DNA of 6,227 bases from Sterolibacterium sp964500605. Lineage in GTDB: Bacteria; Pseudomonadota; Gammaproteobacteria; Burkholderiales; Rhodocyclaceae. Made by a program: the position numbers and the translations under genes. The notes beneath the pieces are model-generated. The model was not told the origin of the DNA. It saw nothing but the letters and a program-made list of their open reading frames with translations, and did no database searches. Below, one piece after another: positions 1-6,227 of this stretch. Within the stretch, counting starts at the first letter, position 1. Each line of letters starts with the position of its first letter. Location of the stretch: the NCBI GenBank assembly GCA_964500605.1, contig CAZCOS010000089.1:1-6227 (forward strand), written 5' to 3'.

Positions 1-1
1 G

Positions 2-1117
2 CGCGCTGCCGGGAAGCCCTGGAGTTTTCTGCATATTTCCAAGCCGGAAATCGACCTGCCGGAAGATACTGATCCCTACGCCCCGGCGGTGTATGCCAAG
101 GCGGTCGAGAATCTCCAGAAAATGCTGGAGGCGGGTATCCTGAAACGGGATGAATCCGACTGTTACTACGCCTATCGCCTGAAGATGGGCGAGCATGTGC
201 AGACGGGGCTGGTTGCCGCCGCCTCGGTGGCGGATTACGACACTAACCGCATCCGCAAACACGAGTTCACCCGCCCGGACAAGGAGGACGACCGGGTTCG
301 CCAGATCGACGCCCTGAATGGCCAGACCGGCCCGGTGCTTCTGGCCTACCCTTCTTCCGCCGCGGCCGACGCTCTGATTAACCAGGCCAGCAGCGGTGCG
401 CCCGATGCCGATGTCACTGCGGATGACGGCATCCAGCACACGATCTGGGTCATGCGTGATGCAGCCCTGATCGAAAAAATCTCCGCGACCTTTGATGCCA
501 TGCCCGCTTTGTACATCGCGGATGGGCATCACCGTTCCGCCGCGGCTTCGCGCATTTCTGCCGCACGCGGAGCCAAAGGAGAAGCCGCGTATTTCCTTTC
601 CGTGATTTTTCCGCATCACCAGATGCGAATCATGGATTACAACCGTGTCGTGAAGGATCTGAACGGCCTGGCTGACGATGTTTTGCTGGCGCGTATCGGT
701 GAGAAATTTTCGGTGACGCAGGAGGCAGGCCAGGTACGTCCTTCCTGTCCTGGCGAGTTTGGCATGTATCTCAAAAACCGCTGGTTCAGGCTCACGATCC
801 GCCCGGAGTTGATCCCGGTGAAAGACCCTGTGGCGCGTCTGGACGTCAGCCTTTTGTCTGACCATCTGCTGGGCCCCGTGCTGGGCATCCAGGATTTGCG
901 TCGCGACAAGCGTATTGATTTTGTCGGCGGTATTCGTGGCCTGGATGAATTGGAAAAGCGTGTTAATAGCGGGGAAATGTCCGTCGCTTTCGCGCTTTAT
1001 CCGACGCAGATGACCGATCTCATGGCCGTGGCCGATGCTGGCGAAGTCATGCCGCCCAAGTCGACCTGGTTCGAGCCCAAGCTGGCCGACGGGCTGGTGT
1101 CCCACATGCTAGATTGA
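2..1117 (+). CDS. DUF1015 family protein (COG4198-like), 5'-truncated
   Basis: The biochemical function of this family is not established. The reading frame is open from the first bases of the window, and the residues before the GTG at 89 already match the family (SFLHISKPEIDLP, then DPYAPAVYAKA). That GTG is therefore an internal valine and the true start lies upstream. About 371 residues are visible; I recall full-length members at roughly 400-420, so perhaps 40 are missing. Family hallmarks, in order: KHEFTRPDKEDDRV (about residues 86-99), the IADGHHR motif (residues 172-178, bases 515-535), a HQMRIMDYNRVV segment, DLRRDKRIDFVGG, and the C-terminal DLMAVADAGEVMPPKSTWFE block. No signal peptide or membrane segment is visible in this part, so it is probably cytoplasmic. 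From memory, relatives often lie beside serA or serC, but those would be outside this window. Family assignment is firm; function is not. Confidence 0.9.
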   Translation, partial: RAAGKPWSFLHISKPEIDLPEDTDPYAPAVYAKAVENLQKMLEAGILKRDESDCYYAYRLKMGEHVQTGLVAAASVADYDTNRIRKHEFTRPDKEDDRVRQIDALNGQTGPVLLAYPSSAAADALINQASSGAPDADVTADDGIQHTIWVMRDAALIEKISATFDAMPALYIADGHHRSAAASRISAARGAKGEAAYFLSVIFPHHQMRIMDYNRVVKDLNGLADDVLLARIGEKFSVTQEAGQVRPSCPGEFGMYLKNRWFRLTIRPELIPVKDPVARLDVSLLSDHLLGPVLGIQDLRRDKRIDFVGGIRGLDELEKRVNSGEMSVAFALYPTQMTDLMAVADAGEVMPPKSTWFEPKLADGLVSHMLD

Positions 1118-1120
1118 TGC

Positions 1121-1127
1121 AAAGGAG
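1121..1127 (+). promoter_or_regulatory. Ribosome binding site of the unknown gene
   Basis: AAAGGAG ends 7 bases before the GTG at 1135. It fixes that GTG as the start, in preference to the TTG at 1114 or the ATG at 1117 in the same frame, both of which lie upstream of this site. Confidence 0.8.
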
Positions 1128-1134
1128 TTCCACC

Positions 1135-1517
1135 GTGGCGCGTACCATCAAAATTCTCAATGTCGATCCTGCAGCGGATGCCGGAGGCTGCGGCACTTCG
1201 CCCCAACTACTTTCTCAAGACTTTGCCGCGGGCATCGATACGGACATTTTCGAGGCAGACACTCTGGAACTGGGCGGTGAGCGTTTCTGGGAGGCGTTCT
1301 GGCGAACCCAGCACACTTACGGCGGGGTGAGCGAAGGGCAGGGGCTGGCCGAAATTTTCGCCGCGCTGGAGGATCGTGTGCTGGACAAACTGGTGCAGGA
1401 TGTCACGCGCCTGCAAAGCGAGGCATCGGCCATGAGCGATGAGGAAAAGGACGATGTGCTGGGGATGGTGATGTTCCTCCTTACCCTCGAACGAGCCGAT
1501 CCGGACTACAACCCTTT
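1135..1517 (+). CDS. Unidentified protein, 3' end lost in assembly gap
   Basis: I do not recognise this protein. The GTG at 1135 is chosen because AAAGGAG lies 7 bases upstream. It begins 17 bases after the stop of the DUF1015 gene, so the two are probably cotranscribed. The visible 127 residues start MARTIKILNVDPAADAGGCG. There is no signal peptide and no convincing membrane helix; the only strongly hydrophobic run is short (VLGMVMFLLTL, residues 108-118). The chain is acidic and, from about residue 69, looks helical, with patterns such as LAEIFAALEDRVLDKLVQDV and MSDEEKDD. A single cysteine (C19) sits in a GGCG turn. It is probably a soluble cytoplasmic protein. The frame is open up to the Ns, and everything past 1517 is unknown. 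The plus-strand frame resuming after the gap is antisense to prmB and is not its continuation. That this is a real gene is likely; its function is open. Confidence 0.7.
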
Positions 1518-1617
1518 NNNNNNNNNNNNNNNNNNNNNNNNNNNNNNNNNNNNNNNNNNNNNNNNNNNNNNNNNNNNNNNNNNNNNNNNNNNNNNNNNNN
1601 NNNNNNNNNNNNNNNNN
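1518..1617. other. Assembly gap of exactly 100 Ns
   Basis: One hundred consecutive Ns join two contigs. A round 100 is the usual placeholder for a gap of unknown size, so distances across it should not be trusted. The plus-strand unknown gene enters from the left and the minus-strand prmB from the right, so the missing DNA should contain both 3' ends and perhaps a terminator between convergent genes. Two apparent reading frames that cross the Ns (plus strand to 1857, minus strand from 2495 to 1506) are artefacts. Confidence 0.98.
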
Positions 1618-2474
1618 TTGCCTTCGCCGTCGTCGGTGTCGATCCAGGTCAGCGGTAGTTCCGGGAAGGCGGCTTCGACGATGGCCTGGTTGTGGCCGAC
1701 TTCGACGGCCAGCAGCCCGCCGGGGTTCAGGTGTGATGCGGCTTCGGCGAGGATGCGCCGCACGATGTCCAGCCCGTCTTCTCCGGCGGCCAGTGCCATG
1801 ACGGGCTCATGCTGGTATTCCGGCGGCAGGGCTTCCATCGCGGCGCGGGTGACGTAGGGCGGGTTGGAGAGAATCAGATCGTAGCGTTTGCCGTGCAGCG
1901 CGTTGAACAGGTCGGATTCGACGGGGTGGACGTGATCTTCGAGGCCGTAGTCCTTGATGTTGTGGCGAGCGACGGCCAGCGCATCCTGGGAGAGATCAAC
2001 GGCGTCGACCTGGGCATTCGGGAAGGCCAGTGCCATCAGGATGGCCAGACAGCCGGAGCCGGTGCAAAGATCCAGGGCCTGGGTGATGTTTTCGGGTTCT
2101 TCGACCCAGGGGGCGAGGCCGTCTTCGAGCAGCTTGGCGAAGTAGGAGCGCGGGACGATGACCCGTTCATCGACGTAGAAACGATGCTCGCCCAGCCAGG
2201 CTTGTTGTGTCAGGTAGGCAGTGGGCAGGCGTTTGACGATGCGCCGTTGCAGGATGTTGTGCACGGCCAGTCGCTCGTTTTTGGTGAGTTGGGCGTCGAG
2301 GAAGGGGTCCAGCCGGTCCAGCGGCAGGTGAAGGGTGTGGAGGATGAGCCAGGCGGCTTCGTCAAAGGCGTTGTCGCAGCCGTGACCAAAATAGAGGCCC
2401 GCTTCACGAAAGCGGCTGACGGCGTAGCGCAGCCAGTCCCGGAGGGTGTGCAGTTCGTCGATGGGGGTGTTCAT
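1618..2474 (-). CDS. prmB: Ribosomal protein L3 glutamine methyltransferase, 3' end in gap
   Basis: PrmB uses S-adenosylmethionine to methylate the side-chain amide of a glutamine in ribosomal protein L3, which supports 50S assembly. 285 codons are visible. The N-terminal domain has the PrmB-type FGHGCDNAFDEAAWLILHTLHLP segment (residues 29-51), then WLGEHRFYVDERVIVPRS (93-110). The Rossmann methyltransferase domain follows, with motif I DLCTGSGCLAI (135-145), an acidic VDAVD (157-161), and the NPPYV catalytic motif (204-208) that grips the target amide. The FGHG and WLGEHRFYV segments favour PrmB over its paralogue PrmC. The E. coli protein is about 310 residues, so some 20 C-terminal residues lie in the gap. 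The ATG at 2474 is chosen because it overlaps the dapE stop as ATGA, suggesting translational coupling. Its best Shine-Dalgarno, GGAG, is 11 bases upstream, a little far. A TTG at 2495 is possible but would add seven residues that are not typical of the family. Confidence 0.93.
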
Positions 2475-3625
2475 GCGCGTGAAGACTCCAGACAAAATAG
2501 ACGGTCCAGCACGCCCTCATAGCAGCGGGCGAGTGGTTCGAGGTCAGCGACGGCGATGCATTCGTTGACCTTGTGGATGGTGGCGTTGATGGGGCCGAAT
2601 TCGACGACTTCATCGCAGATGTCGGCGATGAAACGGCCATCGGAAGTGCCGCCGGTGGTGGATAGCTCGGTGTCCGCCTGGGTGGCGGCCCGGATTGCGT
2701 CGGTGAGGGCCGCAACGAGTTTGCCGCGCGGGGTGAGGAAGGGTTTGCCAGAGAGGTTCCAGTCGAGTTCGTAATCTAGCTGGTGTGCGTCGAGCAGGGC
2801 ATGAACGCGGGCTTTGAGCCCTTCCGGTGTGCTGGCGGTGGAAAAGCGGAAGTTGAAGAGAACGTCGAGATGGCCGGGGATGACGTTATTCGCGCCGCTG
2901 CCGGCATGGATGTTGGAAATCTGGAAGGTGGTGGGCGGGAAGTATTCGTTGCCTGCATCCCATTGTTCGGCCACGAGTGCGGCCAGCGCGGGGGCGGCTT
3001 CATGGACGGGATTGCGGGCGAGCTGCGGGTAGGCGACGTGGCCTTGAATTCCTTTGACGCGCAATTTGCCGGAAAGCGAACCACGTCGGCCATTTTTGAT
3101 GGTGTCGCCTAACCGTTTTGCGGAGGTGGGCTCGCCGACGATGCAGCCGTCCAGCCGGATACCGCGTGCCTTGAGGGTTTCGACAACGTGCACAGTGCCA
3201 TCGACGGCATCGCCTTCTTCGTCGGAAGTCAGAAGCAGGGCGATGGAGCCCGCCGGGGTCGGGTGGCGGGCGAGGAAGCGTTCGATGGCGACGACGAAGG
3301 CGGCCAGCGAGGATTTCATGTCTGCCGCGCCACGACCATAAAGATGGTCTTTACGAATTTCTGGCTGGAAGGGGTCTGAAGCCCAGGCGGCTTTGTCGCC
3401 GACGGGGACGACGTCGGTGTGGCCGGCAAAGCACAGCAGCGGGCCGGATTCGCCGCGCCGCGCCCAGAGATTGCTCACCCCGTTGCGATCCAGGCGTTCT
3501 AGCTGGAAGCCTAGTGGGGCAAGCCGTTCGCCAAGGAGGCGCAGACAGCCGGCATCGTCGGGCGTGACTGAGGGGCGGGTGATGAGCTGGCAGGCCAGGT
3601 CGAGTACGGCGGTGTCGTTTTTCAT
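2471..3625 (-). CDS. dapE: Succinyl-diaminopimelate desuccinylase
   Basis: DapE is a cytoplasmic di-zinc hydrolase that cleaves N-succinyl-LL-2,6-diaminopimelate to succinate and LL-diaminopimelate, for lysine and peptidoglycan. The 384 residues fit the family (about 375-385). The M20 peptidase pattern is complete: GHTDVVP with H69 and D71, YGRGAADMK with bridging D102, SDEEGDA with general base E136 and metal ligand E137, GEPTS with E165, and the C-terminal ligand H351 in INATIHKVNE. These are each two residues on from the H. influenzae numbering (H67, D100, E134, E135, E163, H349). The dimerisation domain lies between roughly residues 180 and 295. The gene starts 13 bases after pilU stops. 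It has only a weak Shine-Dalgarno (GGAT about 9 bases upstream), so it may depend on ribosomes finishing pilU. Its stop overlaps the prmB start by 4 bases. No key residue is missing. Confidence 0.97.
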   Translation of the reverse strand: MKNDTAVLDLACQLITRPSVTPDDAGCLRLLGERLAPLGFQLERLDRNGVSNLWARRGESGPLLCFAGHTDVVPVGDKAAWASDPFQPEIRKDHLYGRGAADMKSSLAAFVVAIERFLARHPTPAGSIALLLTSDEEGDAVDGTVHVVETLKARGIRLDGCIVGEPTSAKRLGDTIKNGRRGSLSGKLRVKGIQGHVAYPQLARNPVHEAAPALAALVAEQWDAGNEYFPPTTFQISNIHAGSGANNVIPGHLDVLFNFRFSTASTPEGLKARVHALLDAHQLDYELDWNLSGKPFLTPRGKLVAALTDAIRAATQADTELSTTGGTSDGRFIADICDEVVEFGPINATIHKVNECIAVADLEPLARCYEGVLDRLFCLESSRA

Positions 3626-3638
3626 GGGGTGGATCCGG

Positions 3639-4805
3639 TCAATCCATCTTGAGATTGAAGTCGCTGAAGCTGGTGGAGGGCATGCTCAAGGGGTTGGCCG
3701 GGTCGGGGTTTTGACCATGGCTGCTGGGCGCGGGGGTGTTGCCGCTTTGGTCGTTATTGACAAGGAAGAGGAAGTTGTTGGCCGAATCGGCAGCGGCGGT
3801 GGCGACTTCGAGGGTAATGGCCCCGGATTTGTAGAGATGGAACAGGGCTTGTTCAAAGGTTTGCGAGCCGGGGGACATGCTTTGGTCCATGGCTTCGCGG
3901 ATGCCGTCCATATCGCCTTTTTCGATGAGTTCGGCGATGTGACGGGAGTTGATCATGACTTCGACGGCGGGAATGCGGCTGCCATCGGGCTTTTTGAGCA
4001 GGCGTTGGGAAATGATGGCCTTGAGGGTGACGGCCAGATCAGCCAGCAGGGCGGGGCGGTTTTCCAGCGGGTAGAGGCCGATGATGCGCGAAAGGGCGTG
4101 GTAGCTGTTGTTGGCGTGGAGGGTGGCCAGGCAAAGGTGGCCGGACTGGGCGTAGGCGATGGCCTGGCCCATGGTGTCCTTGTCGCGGATTTCGCCAATG
4201 AAGATGCAGTCGGGGGCCTGGCGCAGGGCGTTTTTCAGGGCGAGCTTGAAGTCGTGCGTGTCCGAACCGATTTCGCGCTGATTGACGAGGGATTTCCGGT
4301 TCTTGAAGATGAATTCGATCGGGTCTTCCAGCGTCAGGATGTGGCCCGTCCGTCGCTCATTCCGGAAGTCGAGCATTGAGGCCAGCGTTGTCGTCTTGCC
4401 GGCCCCCGTCGCGCCGACCATGAGGATGAGACCGTGCTTTTCCATGATGACATCAGCCAGCACGGCGGGGACATTGAGGGTTTCCAGGCGAGGGATTTCC
4501 GCCGGGATGAAGCGCACCACCAGGGCGGGCGAGCCTTTCTGGTGAAAGGCGGAAAGCCGGAAATTGCCAATGCCTTCCATGCCGTAATTGCAGTTAAGTT
4601 CGAGCTTTTCTTCGAGTTCGTTGAACTGGGCTTCGGTCAGCACTTCGAGCAGCAGGCCCCGGATGATGTCCGGAGTCATCATCTGCTGGTTGATGGGCAT
4701 GGCCGTGCCGTTGATCTTGATGTTGATCGGCGCGCCCGTGGTGATGAAGATGTCGGAGGCTTTTTTGTCCGACATGAGCTGGAAGAGTCGCTGCATTGCC
4801 GCCAT
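3639..4805 (-). CDS. pilU: Type IV pilus retraction ATPase, PilU type
   Basis: PilU is a cytoplasmic hexameric ATPase that works with PilT at the base of type IV pili to power retraction in twitching, DNA uptake and surface sensing. It has 388 residues; typical PilU is about 380. It shows the family's N-terminal segment (DKKASDIFITTGAP, residues 13-26), Walker A GATGAGKT (131-138), an Asp box ILTLEDPIEF with E160, Walker B CIFIGEIRD with E205, and a His box SGHLCLATLHANN (221-233). The DSANN ending (340-344), together with GHLC in the His box, favours PilU over PilT. Beyond about residue 350 it carries a 38-residue tail rich in Ser, Pro and Asn that ends FSDFNLKMD. The ATG at 4805 has AAGGAG 7 bases upstream; extension of the frame to 5039 would run through dapD and is rejected. 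It lies 25 bases after dapD with no pilT visible. PilU rather than PilT is likely, not certain. Confidence 0.9.
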   Translation of the reverse strand: MAAMQRLFQLMSDKKASDIFITTGAPINIKINGTAMPINQQMMTPDIIRGLLLEVLTEAQFNELEEKLELNCNYGMEGIGNFRLSAFHQKGSPALVVRFIPAEIPRLETLNVPAVLADVIMEKHGLILMVGATGAGKTTTLASMLDFRNERRTGHILTLEDPIEFIFKNRKSLVNQREIGSDTHDFKLALKNALRQAPDCIFIGEIRDKDTMGQAIAYAQSGHLCLATLHANNSYHALSRIIGLYPLENRPALLADLAVTLKAIISQRLLKKPDGSRIPAVEVMINSRHIAELIEKGDMDGIREAMDQSMSPGSQTFEQALFHLYKSGAITLEVATAAADSANNFLFLVNNDQSGNTPAPSSHGQNPDPANPLSMPSTSFSDFNLKMD

Positions 4806-4810
4806 GGCGG

Positions 4811-4818
4811 TTCTCCTT
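4811..4818 (-). promoter_or_regulatory. Ribosome binding site of pilU
   Basis: On the minus strand AAGGAGAA precedes the ATG at 4805, with 7 bases between AGGAG and the ATG. It lies in the short dapD-pilU spacer. It decides the start against a 78-codon in-frame extension that would overlap dapD, and against the ATG three codons further in. Confidence 0.8.
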
Positions 4819-4830
4819 CGCGGTAAAACG

Positions 4831-5652
4831 TCAGTCTGCGCGCAGCAGTTCGTTGATGCCGGTCTTGGCGCGTGTCTGGGCGTCGACCCGCTTGACGATG
4901 ACGGCGCAGTAAAGGCTGTATTTGCCGTCGGCGGAAGGCAGGTTGCCGGAGACGACGACGGAGCCGGGGGGGACCTTGCCGTAGTGGATTTCGCCTGTGG
5001 TGCGGTCGTAGATCTTGGTGCTCTGGCCGATATAGACACCCATGGAAATCACCGAGTTTTCACCGACGATGACGCCTTCGACGACTTCGGAACGCGCGCC
5101 GATGAAGCAGTTGTCTTCGATGATGGTCGGGTTGGCCTGGATGGGTTCGAGTACGCCGCCAATGCCCACGCCACCGGAGAGGTGGACGTTTTTCCCGATC
5201 TGGGCGCAGGAACCGACGGTGGCCCAGGTGTCGACCATCGTGCCTTCGTCGACGTAGGCTCCGATATTGACGTAGCTGGGCATGAGCACGACGTTGCGGC
5301 CGATGAAGCAGCCGCGACGGGCGACAGCCGGTGGGACGACGCGGAAGCCACCCTTGGCGAAAGTGTGCTGATCGTAATTTTCAAACTTGGTGGGGACCTT
5401 GTCGAAATACTTCATCGGCCCGGCCGTCATCACCTTGTTGTCTTCCAGGCGGAAGGAAAGGAGCACGGCTTTTTTGATCCATTGGTGTGTCACCCATTCG
5501 CCGTCGATTTTTTCGGCCACGCGCAGACGGCCCTGGTTGAGTTCTTCGAGAATGTGGGCGACGGCCTCTCCGATTTTCGCGGGGGCACTGCCGGGCTGGA
5601 GTTCGCTGCGGGTTTCCCAGGCTTGGTCGATGATTTGCTGAAGATCGTTCAT
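4831..5652 (-). CDS. dapD: Tetrahydrodipicolinate N-succinyltransferase
   Basis: DapD transfers succinyl from succinyl-CoA to 2,3,4,5-tetrahydrodipicolinate, giving N-succinyl-2-amino-6-ketopimelate, the committed step of the succinylase branch to diaminopimelate. The 273 residues match the usual length (E. coli 274). An N-terminal helical domain of about 100 residues is followed by hexapeptide repeats of a left-handed beta-helix, from about residue 110 to 210 (for example CFIGRNVVLMPSYVNIGAYV and later CFIGARSEVVEGVIVGENSV). A C-terminal strand region with YSLYCAVIVKRVDAQTRAKT follows. D141 in MVDTW and E189 in ARSEV fall exactly where the catalytically important acidic residues are numbered in the characterised enzyme, which is a homotrimer. 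The ATG at 5652 has AAGGA 6 bases upstream and lies 22 bases after the dapC stop. The protein is complete and its neighbours dapC and dapE support the call. Confidence 0.98.
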   Translation of the reverse strand: MNDLQQIIDQAWETRSELQPGSAPAKIGEAVAHILEELNQGRLRVAEKIDGEWVTHQWIKKAVLLSFRLEDNKVMTAGPMKYFDKVPTKFENYDQHTFAKGGFRVVPPAVARRGCFIGRNVVLMPSYVNIGAYVDEGTMVDTWATVGSCAQIGKNVHLSGGVGIGGVLEPIQANPTIIEDNCFIGARSEVVEGVIVGENSVISMGVYIGQSTKIYDRTTGEIHYGKVPPGSVVVSGNLPSADGKYSLYCAVIVKRVDAQTRAKTGINELLRAD

Positions 5653-5657
5653 GGTCG

Positions 5658-5663
5658 TTCCTT
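5658..5663 (-). promoter_or_regulatory. Ribosome binding site of dapD
   Basis: AAGGAA on the minus strand lies about 6 bases before the dapD ATG, inside the 22-base dapC-dapD spacer. That spacer is too short for an obvious promoter or terminator, in keeping with a shared transcript. Confidence 0.7.
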
Positions 5664-5674
5664 AAAAAGTGAGT

Positions 5675-6227
5675 TCAGATTTTTTGACAGAAATCGGCGA
5701 TACGCCCGACCGCTTCACGGCATTCGTCGAGTGATGCGACCAGGGCAATGCGGATGAAACCCGCACCGGGATTGATGCCACCGGCTTCGCGGGAGAGGAA
5801 GCTGCCGGGCAGGACAATGACGTTTTGTTCGTGTTGCAGGCGACGGGTAAATTCCGTGTCGCTCAGGCCGTAACGCTTGACCGAAGCCCAGAGGTAGAAG
5901 CCCGCGTCGGGTCGGGCAACGTCGAGATGCCGGGCGACTTGTGGGGTGAGCTCCTGGAATTTGGTGGTGTAGAGCCGCCGGTTTTCGCGGACGTGGTCTT
6001 CGTCGTTCCAGGCGGTAATGCTGGCCGCCTGCACGACCGGGCTCATGGCACTGCCGTGATAGGTGCGATAGAGCAGGAATTTCTGAATGATGGCGGCATC
6101 ACCCGCCACGAATCCGGAGCGCAGCCCGGGGACATTGGAACGTTTGGAGAGGCTGGAGAACATGACCAGCTTCCGGTAGTCGTCACGCCCCAGTTTCCGG
6201 GCGGCTTCGAGCCCGCCCAGCGGGGGG
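5675..6227 (-). CDS. dapC: Succinyldiaminopimelate transaminase, 5' end outside window
   Basis: DapC is a PLP enzyme of aminotransferase class I/II that transfers an amino group from glutamate to N-succinyl-2-amino-6-ketopimelate, the step between DapD and DapE. The C-terminal 183 residues are visible. The frame is open to the window edge and the residues before the ATG at 6163 (PPLGGLEAARKLGRDDYRKL) continue the family alignment, so that ATG is internal. The Schiff-base lysine is in SLSKRSNVPGLRSG (codon at 6143-6145). The downstream LLYRTYHGSAMSPVVQ is typical of betaproteobacterial DapC. FIRIALV near the end carries the arginine expected to bind the substrate carboxylate. Family members have about 400 residues, so a little over half is missing. 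ArgD-type enzymes can do the same reaction, but the sequence motifs and the dapD neighbour favour DapC. Confidence 0.94.
   Translation of the reverse strand, partial: PPLGGLEAARKLGRDDYRKLVMFSSLSKRSNVPGLRSGFVAGDAAIIQKFLLYRTYHGSAMSPVVQAASITAWNDEDHVRENRRLYTTKFQELTPQVARHLDVARPDAGFYLWASVKRYGLSDTEFTRRLQHEQNVIVLPGSFLSREAGGINPGAGFIRIALVASLDECREAVGRIADFCQKI

Noticed and set aside
89..91. GTG as the start of the DUF1015 gene
   Set aside because: The frame is open to the window edge and the upstream residues belong to the conserved DUF1015 N-terminal region.
1114..1857. A 247-codon plus-strand frame that continues the unknown gene across the Ns
   Set aside because: It joins sequence from two contigs through 100 Ns, and the part after 1618 is antisense to a well-supported prmB.
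1506..2495. prmB read as one minus-strand frame ending left of the gap
   Set aside because: Residues beyond 1618 are translated through Ns and antisense to the unknown gene; the true stop is in the missing DNA.
1809..2522. A plus-strand frame of 237 codons opposite prmB
   Set aside because: It mirrors the prmB coding sequence and extends into dapE; no family resemblance or convincing start.
3393..4379. A plus-strand frame of 328 codons opposite dapE and pilU
   Set aside because: Same reason: a shadow of the minus-strand genes with low-complexity composition and no recognisable domain.
4806..5039. A 78-codon N-terminal extension of pilU
   Set aside because: It lies in another frame within dapD, is rich in Ser, Pro, Thr and Ala as shadow frames are, and the ATG at 4805 has its own ribosome binding site and matches the family's N-terminus.
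5653..5674. Possible promoter or terminator between dapC and dapD
   Set aside because: The spacer is only 22 bases, holds the dapD ribosome binding site, and shows no hairpin followed by a T run.
4588..5757. A long plus-strand frame of 389 codons opposite pilU, dapD and dapC
   Set aside because: It is antisense to clear, conserved genes; long open antisense frames are expected from G+C-rich codon usage, and its Gly/Val/Asp-rich sequence matches no family I know.

Overview
The window is a G+C-rich piece of bacterial chromosome. The gene order and protein sequences point to a betaproteobacterium, perhaps near Rhodocyclales or Nitrosomonadales; this is a judgement from protein resemblance, since no database could be searched. 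It is a scaffold rather than continuous sequence: positions 1518-1617 are exactly 100 Ns, so it consists of two contigs whose true spacing is unknown.

Left contig (1-1517, plus strand): the 3' part of a DUF1015-family gene, then 17 bases later a gene for a protein I do not recognise, which runs into the gap. The second gene has a good ribosome binding site and a GTG start.

Right contig (1618-6227, minus strand): a compact run of five genes reading right to left: dapC (5' end outside the window), dapD, pilU, dapE and prmB (3' end in the gap). Spacings are 22, 25 and 13 bases, then a 4-base ATGA overlap, so they are probably one transcript. DapD, DapC and DapE carry out the three successive steps of the succinylase branch that makes LL-diaminopimelate, precursor of lysine and of peptidoglycan cross-links. 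DapD succinylates tetrahydrodipicolinate, DapC transaminates the product, and DapE removes the succinyl group. Between dapD and dapE sits a type IV pilus retraction ATPase of the PilU type. The last gene, prmB, encodes the glutamine methyltransferase of ribosomal protein L3.

The two gene groups converge on the gap, which therefore probably holds the 3' ends of the unknown gene and of prmB, plus any terminator. There is no gene-free stretch over 300 bases, and I see no RNA gene, mobile element, CRISPR array or repeat family. All genes look intact apart from truncation at the window edges and the gap. I see no clear sign of a new system. The points most worth a second look are the pilus motor inside a diaminopimelate operon, its extra C-terminal tail, the ParB/serine-kinase-like motif in the DUF1015 protein, and the unidentified gene cut by the gap.
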